This document shows positions 58,353-64,000 of a stretch of 64,000 nucleotides of DNA, in pieces. The position numbers were made by a program, and so were the translations under genes. This stretch comes from JAMXLJ01 sp036558745 (GTDB taxonomy: Bacteria; Actinomycetota; Acidimicrobiia; IMCC26256; JAMXLJ01): the NCBI GenBank assembly GCA_036558745.1, contig DATBEZ010000003.1:222784-286783 (forward strand). The letters run 5' to 3'. The notes beneath the pieces were generated by a model. That model worked only from the letters and a program-made list of their open reading frames with translations, made no database searches and was not told the DNA's origin. Within the stretch, counting starts at the first letter, position 1; the number at the start of each line of letters is the position of its first letter.

Positions 58353-59741
58353 ATGGACGACGGGACGATGCAGGCCGCGATGCCCGCTGGAGGCTTCGCA
58401 CGTGTGCACACACGCTTTGCGTTCGTCGTCGTGACGAGCGTCATGCTCGGCGCCTGCGCATGGCCGATGTACCGGTCGGACGCGAACCACACCGGCACCA
58501 ACATGGAAGGCGTCGTCGCGCCCGCAGACCGGGGATCGTTGACCACGTTGTTCACCGTGCCGACAGGGGGACCCGTGTTCTCGTCGGCCGCGATCGTCGA
58601 CGGGATCGGCTACGTCGGCTCGCTCGACGGCAAGGTCTACGCGTTCGACGCCAAGGGCGTCACGAACTGCGGTGGCACTCCGAAGCAGTGCGCACCGCTG
58701 TGGACGGGCCAGACGACCGGTGAGATCATGGGATCACCGGCGGTCGTCAACGGCGTGGTCTACATCACGAGCGACGACGGCATGCTCCAGGCGTTCGACG
58801 CGGCCGGTCAGACCAGCTGCTCGGGCACGCCGACCGTCTGCCAGCCGTTGTGGAGCTCGCCACAGGAGACCGTGATCCGCTCCTCGCCCGTCGTCGCGAA
58901 CGGCGTCGTGTACATCGGCTCCTCGCACAACACCATCGAGGCGTTCGACGCCGCGGGGGCGACGGGCTGCTCGGGCACGCCGAAGGTGTGCCAACCGCTG
59001 TGGCAGGGCCCGGCGCCCGGTCTCAACGGTGTGTCCGACTCGACACCCGCGGTCGCGAACGGGCTCGTGTACGTCGGCGCGCGCGACGGCAGGCTCTACG
59101 CGTTCGACGCAACGGGTTCGACGGGCTGCGGTGGCACGCCCAAGGTGTGCCAGCCGGTGTGGACCGCGGTGACGACGCTCAACGCGGAGATCGACTCCTC
59201 ACCGACGGTCGCCGACGGCTTCGTCTACATCAATGCCGACGACGAGAAGCTGTACGCCTTCGATCCTGCCGGCGTCGTCAACTGCACGAACGGTGCGCCG
59301 CGCGCGTGCTCGCCGATCTGGGTCGCGCCGATCCACCTCGGTGGGAGCGCGTCGCCGGCCGTGGCACGCGGCATCCTGTACGTCACCTCGGACGACGGCG
59401 TCATGCTCGCGTTCGACGCGGCCGGATCACGCGGCTGCTCGGGCACGCCCACGACGTGCCTCCCACTGTGGACCGGGAACATGGGCGGCGCGCACTTCCT
59501 GTCGTCGCCCGCCGTCGCGAACGGCACCGTGTACATCGGCTCAGGACACGACGTGTTCGGCTTCGACCAGGACCCGATCGTGGGCTGTGGCGCGTCAGGA
59601 GCCCAGATCACGTGCAACCCGCTGTGGACCGCGCACACGGGCGGGTTCGTGCAGTCGTCGCCAGCGGTGTCGAACGGCATCGTGTACGTCGGTTCCGGCG
59701 ACGGGAACCTGTACGCGTACGGCCTGCCCCCGAGGTCCTGA
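58353..59741 (+). CDS. Seven-bladed PQQ-type propeller lipoprotein with a Cys pair per blade
   Basis: A 462-residue lipoprotein; the signal ends in the lipobox MLGAC (Cys about 35). Seven blades of the PQQ/BamB type follow, each with a strand such as SSPVVANGVVYIGSSHN, an AFDA-type strand, then a loop of pattern C[SG]GTPxxCxPLW. The Cys pair is present in all seven blades (CGGTPKQCAPLW, CSGTPTVCQPLW, CGGTPKVCQPVW, with longer loops in blades 5 and 7). This strongly suggests one disulfide per blade. ATG 58353 follows GGGGTGAG. The role is likely binding or scaffolding outside the membrane. Confidence 0.8.
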   Translation: MDDGTMQAAMPAGGFARVHTRFAFVVVTSVMLGACAWPMYRSDANHTGTNMEGVVAPADRGSLTTLFTVPTGGPVFSSAAIVDGIGYVGSLDGKVYAFDAKGVTNCGGTPKQCAPLWTGQTTGEIMGSPAVVNGVVYITSDDGMLQAFDAAGQTSCSGTPTVCQPLWSSPQETVIRSSPVVANGVVYIGSSHNTIEAFDAAGATGCSGTPKVCQPLWQGPAPGLNGVSDSTPAVANGLVYVGARDGRLYAFDATGSTGCGGTPKVCQPVWTAVTTLNAEIDSSPTVADGFVYINADDEKLYAFDPAGVVNCTNGAPRACSPIWVAPIHLGGSASPAVARGILYVTSDDGVMLAFDAAGSRGCSGTPTTCLPLWTGNMGGAHFLSSPAVANGTVYIGSGHDVFGFDQDPIVGCGASGAQITCNPLWTAHTGGFVQSSPAVSNGIVYVGSGDGNLYAYGLPPRS

Positions 59742-59755
59742 CCACCGATCTCGAT

Positions 59756-59792
59756 GGGTCCCGCGGCCACCGCCCTCTCGGCCGCGGGACCC
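59756..59792 (+). terminator. Hairpin after the propeller lipoprotein gene
   Basis: A perfect 13-bp stem (59756-59768 with 59780-59792) and 11-base loop start 15 bases past the stop. Confidence 0.65.
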
Positions 59793-59849
59793 GTCGGAAC
59801 ACGAGCCCGACGAGCTGCCGCGCGACGAGTTCCCGCGCCGGCATCGCGA

Positions 59850-59866
59850 TCACCCGGTTCGGGTGA
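59850..59866 (+). promoter_or_regulatory. Island palindrome, perfect copy, upstream of GH13-GH63
   Basis: TCACCCG-GTT-CGGGTGA has perfect 7-bp arms and lies 90 bases upstream of the GH13 start, similar to the spacing at other sites. Confidence 0.75.
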
Positions 59867-59956
59867 TGCTCGTGCACGCGCCTCGGGCCGAGTGTCGGAC
59901 GTGCGTGCCCGTCCGGGGCCGCGCACCGGAACCCGGATCCGGAAGGCTCGACACCG

Positions 59957-61464
59957 ATGACGGTGAGCTCCCCCACGCGCACGTCCCTGGCTTCCTGCCC
60001 GTACCCGTTCGTTCACGAGCTCGACACCTGGCCGTGGCTCGAGCGGCTGGGCGCCGAGGCGGGCCACACGATCGATCTCGCGACGGTCCCGGAGAACGAG
60101 TGGGACGCGATCGCAGCGGCCGGGTTCGACGCGGTGTGGCTGATGGGCGTCTGGCAACGCAGCCCCGCCGGCGTCGCGCTCGCGCTCGCGAACCCGTCGC
60201 TCGTCGCGAGCTTCGAGGCTGCGCTGCCCGGCTACCGCGCCGACGACGTCGTCGGCTCGCCGTACTGCATCCGCGACTACGTCGTCGACGAGCGTCTCGG
60301 CGGCGCGTCGGGCCTGGCCGTGGCGCGCGATGCGCTCGCGCGGCGCGGCGTCGGGCTCGTCCTCGACTTCGTCCCGAACCACGTCGCGCCCGATCATCCG
60401 TGGACGGTGCAGTTCCCGGACCGGTTCGTCACCGGCACACCGGACGATCTGCGGAACGAGGCGTCGTCGTTCGTGGAGATCGCAGGTCGGGTCCTCGCGA
60501 ACGGCAAGGATCCCTTCTTCCCGGCGTGGCCCGACGTCGTGCAGCTGAACGCGTTCTCGCCCGGCCTGCGCGCCGCGGTGATCGACACGCTGCGCGGAAT
60601 CGCGGACCAGTGCGACGGGGTGCGCTGCGACATGGCCATGCTCGTCATGAACGACACGTTCGCCAGGACGTGGGGCACGCGGGCCGGCGAACGGCCTGAC
60701 GACGACTATTGGCCGGTCGTGATCGGTGCGGTCCGCGCGAGCCACCCCGACTTCCGCTTCATCGCCGAGGCCTACTGGGACCTCGAGTGGGCCTTGCAGC
60801 AACAGGGCTTCGACTACTGCTACGACAAGCGGCTCTACGACCGGCTGCTGCACGACGCGCCCGAGCAGGTACACCTCCACCTCCTCGCCGACGTCGGCTA
60901 CCAGGGCAAGCTGATGCGCTTCCTGGAGAACCACGACGAACCACGTGCCGCGTCGCTCCTGTCACCGGCACGCGAGAAGGCGGTCGCGGTGGCGACCCTG
61001 ACACAGGCCGGCGCGCGCCTGGTGCACGAGGGTCAGGCCGAGGGATGGAAGGTGCACCTCCCTGTGTTCCTGGACCGCTTCCCCGTCGAGGCGACCGACG
61101 GCGACCTCGCGGCCTTCTACGGTCGGCTGTTCGCCGCGTTGCGCGATCCGACCTTCCGGCACGGACGTTGGCGGCTCTGCGAACGCAGCGGCTGGCCCGG
61201 CAACGACACGTTCGAGAACCTGCTCGCGTGGTGCTGGGACGGTGAGCACCGCTGGCTCGTGATCGTCAACCTCGGCGACGGGCCCGCAAGCGGTCACGTG
61301 CGCGCACCGTGGGACGACCTGCGGGGGCGGACGTGGCCGCTCGTGGATCCGACCAACGACCAGACGTTCGAGCGCAGTGGTGACGAGATGTGCGACGGGC
61401 TCTACGTCGAGCTCGAACCGTGGCACTGGCACCTCCTGCGCGCCGAAACACAACCGGTCGAGCG

Positions 61465-61468
<4 letters not shown>
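59957..61468 (+). CDS. GH13 alpha-amylase-family enzyme
   Basis: A 503-residue GH13 protein. Region I reads LDFVPNHVAPDHPW. The nucleophile Asp is in DGVRCDMAML, the acid/base Glu in RFIAEAYWDLEW and the stabiliser Asp in LENHDEPRAA, so the catalytic triad is complete. No signal peptide is seen. The C-terminal domain (from about 415) is the usual beta-sandwich. Specificity (hydrolase or transglycosylase) cannot be read, though FIAEAYWD and the short N-terminus resemble intracellular maltosyl- or sucrose-phosphorylase-like types. It is coupled (ATGA) to a GH63 glucosidase and is preceded by a perfect island palindrome. Confidence 0.8.

Positions 61469-64000
<2,532 letters not shown>

Overview
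The window is a 64 kb, very GC-rich, densely coding chromosomal segment from what looks like a member of the Actinomycetota, possibly an Acidimicrobiia- or Thermoleophilia-like lineage (inference). The clues are many GTG starts, strong GGAGG-type ribosome binding sites, a DrrAB-type ABC exporter, several MalT-like LuxR regulators, SHOCT-domain proteins and a lone TatA. I see no rRNA, tRNA, CRISPR array, transposase, integrase or plasmid origin. No gene-free gap exceeds 300 bases.

Region 1 (1-13.3 kb) is a mosaic of small metabolic and regulatory units. It starts with the 3' end of a permease/OB-fold fusion. A TetR gene follows, divergent from an Asp-nucleophile alpha/beta hydrolase, with two identical-core operators lying in overlapping promoters. 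Next come a secreted GH43-like enzyme, an FAD monooxygenase, an MBL hydrolase divergent from a second TetR, DUF1330 and beta-barrel-like proteins, TatA and a STAS protein. The region ends with a DrrAB exporter facing its TetR across a 15-bp-arm palindrome.

Region 2 (13.3-38.3 kb) looks like a stress and energy island. It holds paired tiny paralogues, an RDD protein and three large MalT-like LuxR ATPases, one of them translationally coupled to a K+ channel. It also holds a diacylglycerol-kinase-like lipid kinase, small membrane proteins, an MFS exporter, a GH15 trehalase-like enzyme, two SHOCT proteins, PPK2, a SnoaL-like protein, a lipoprotein, DUF2252, a SulP transporter and an HdeD-like protein. 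A palindrome of the form TCACCC-S-N3-S-GGGTGA recurs upstream of these genes and again at 44.5, 47.8 and 59.85 kb. I read it as the operator of an undescribed regulon. Its half-site GGRTGA resembles the E. coli MalT core, so the MalT-like proteins encoded here are the first candidates to bind it.

Region 3 (38.3-49.3 kb) contains a broken amidohydrolase, an enoyl-CoA hydratase, a facing pair of HDOD proteins (REC-HDOD and degenerate EAL-HDOD), a PQQ-propeller protein, an AAA-cyclase fusion, a LuxR response regulator, a STAS protein and a GH-like TIM-barrel protein.

Region 4 (49.4-64 kb) is mostly envelope and carbohydrate genes. It has a large polytopic membrane protein facing a GT2-methyltransferase fusion, an internally deleted Ppx/GppA gene and a ferritin-like protein. 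A cluster of secreted proteins follows: LamG-LRR-FN3, a duplicated lipoprotein, and a seven-blade propeller with a Cys pair in each blade. A GH13-GH63 operon runs off the right edge, with a perfect copy of the island palindrome upstream.
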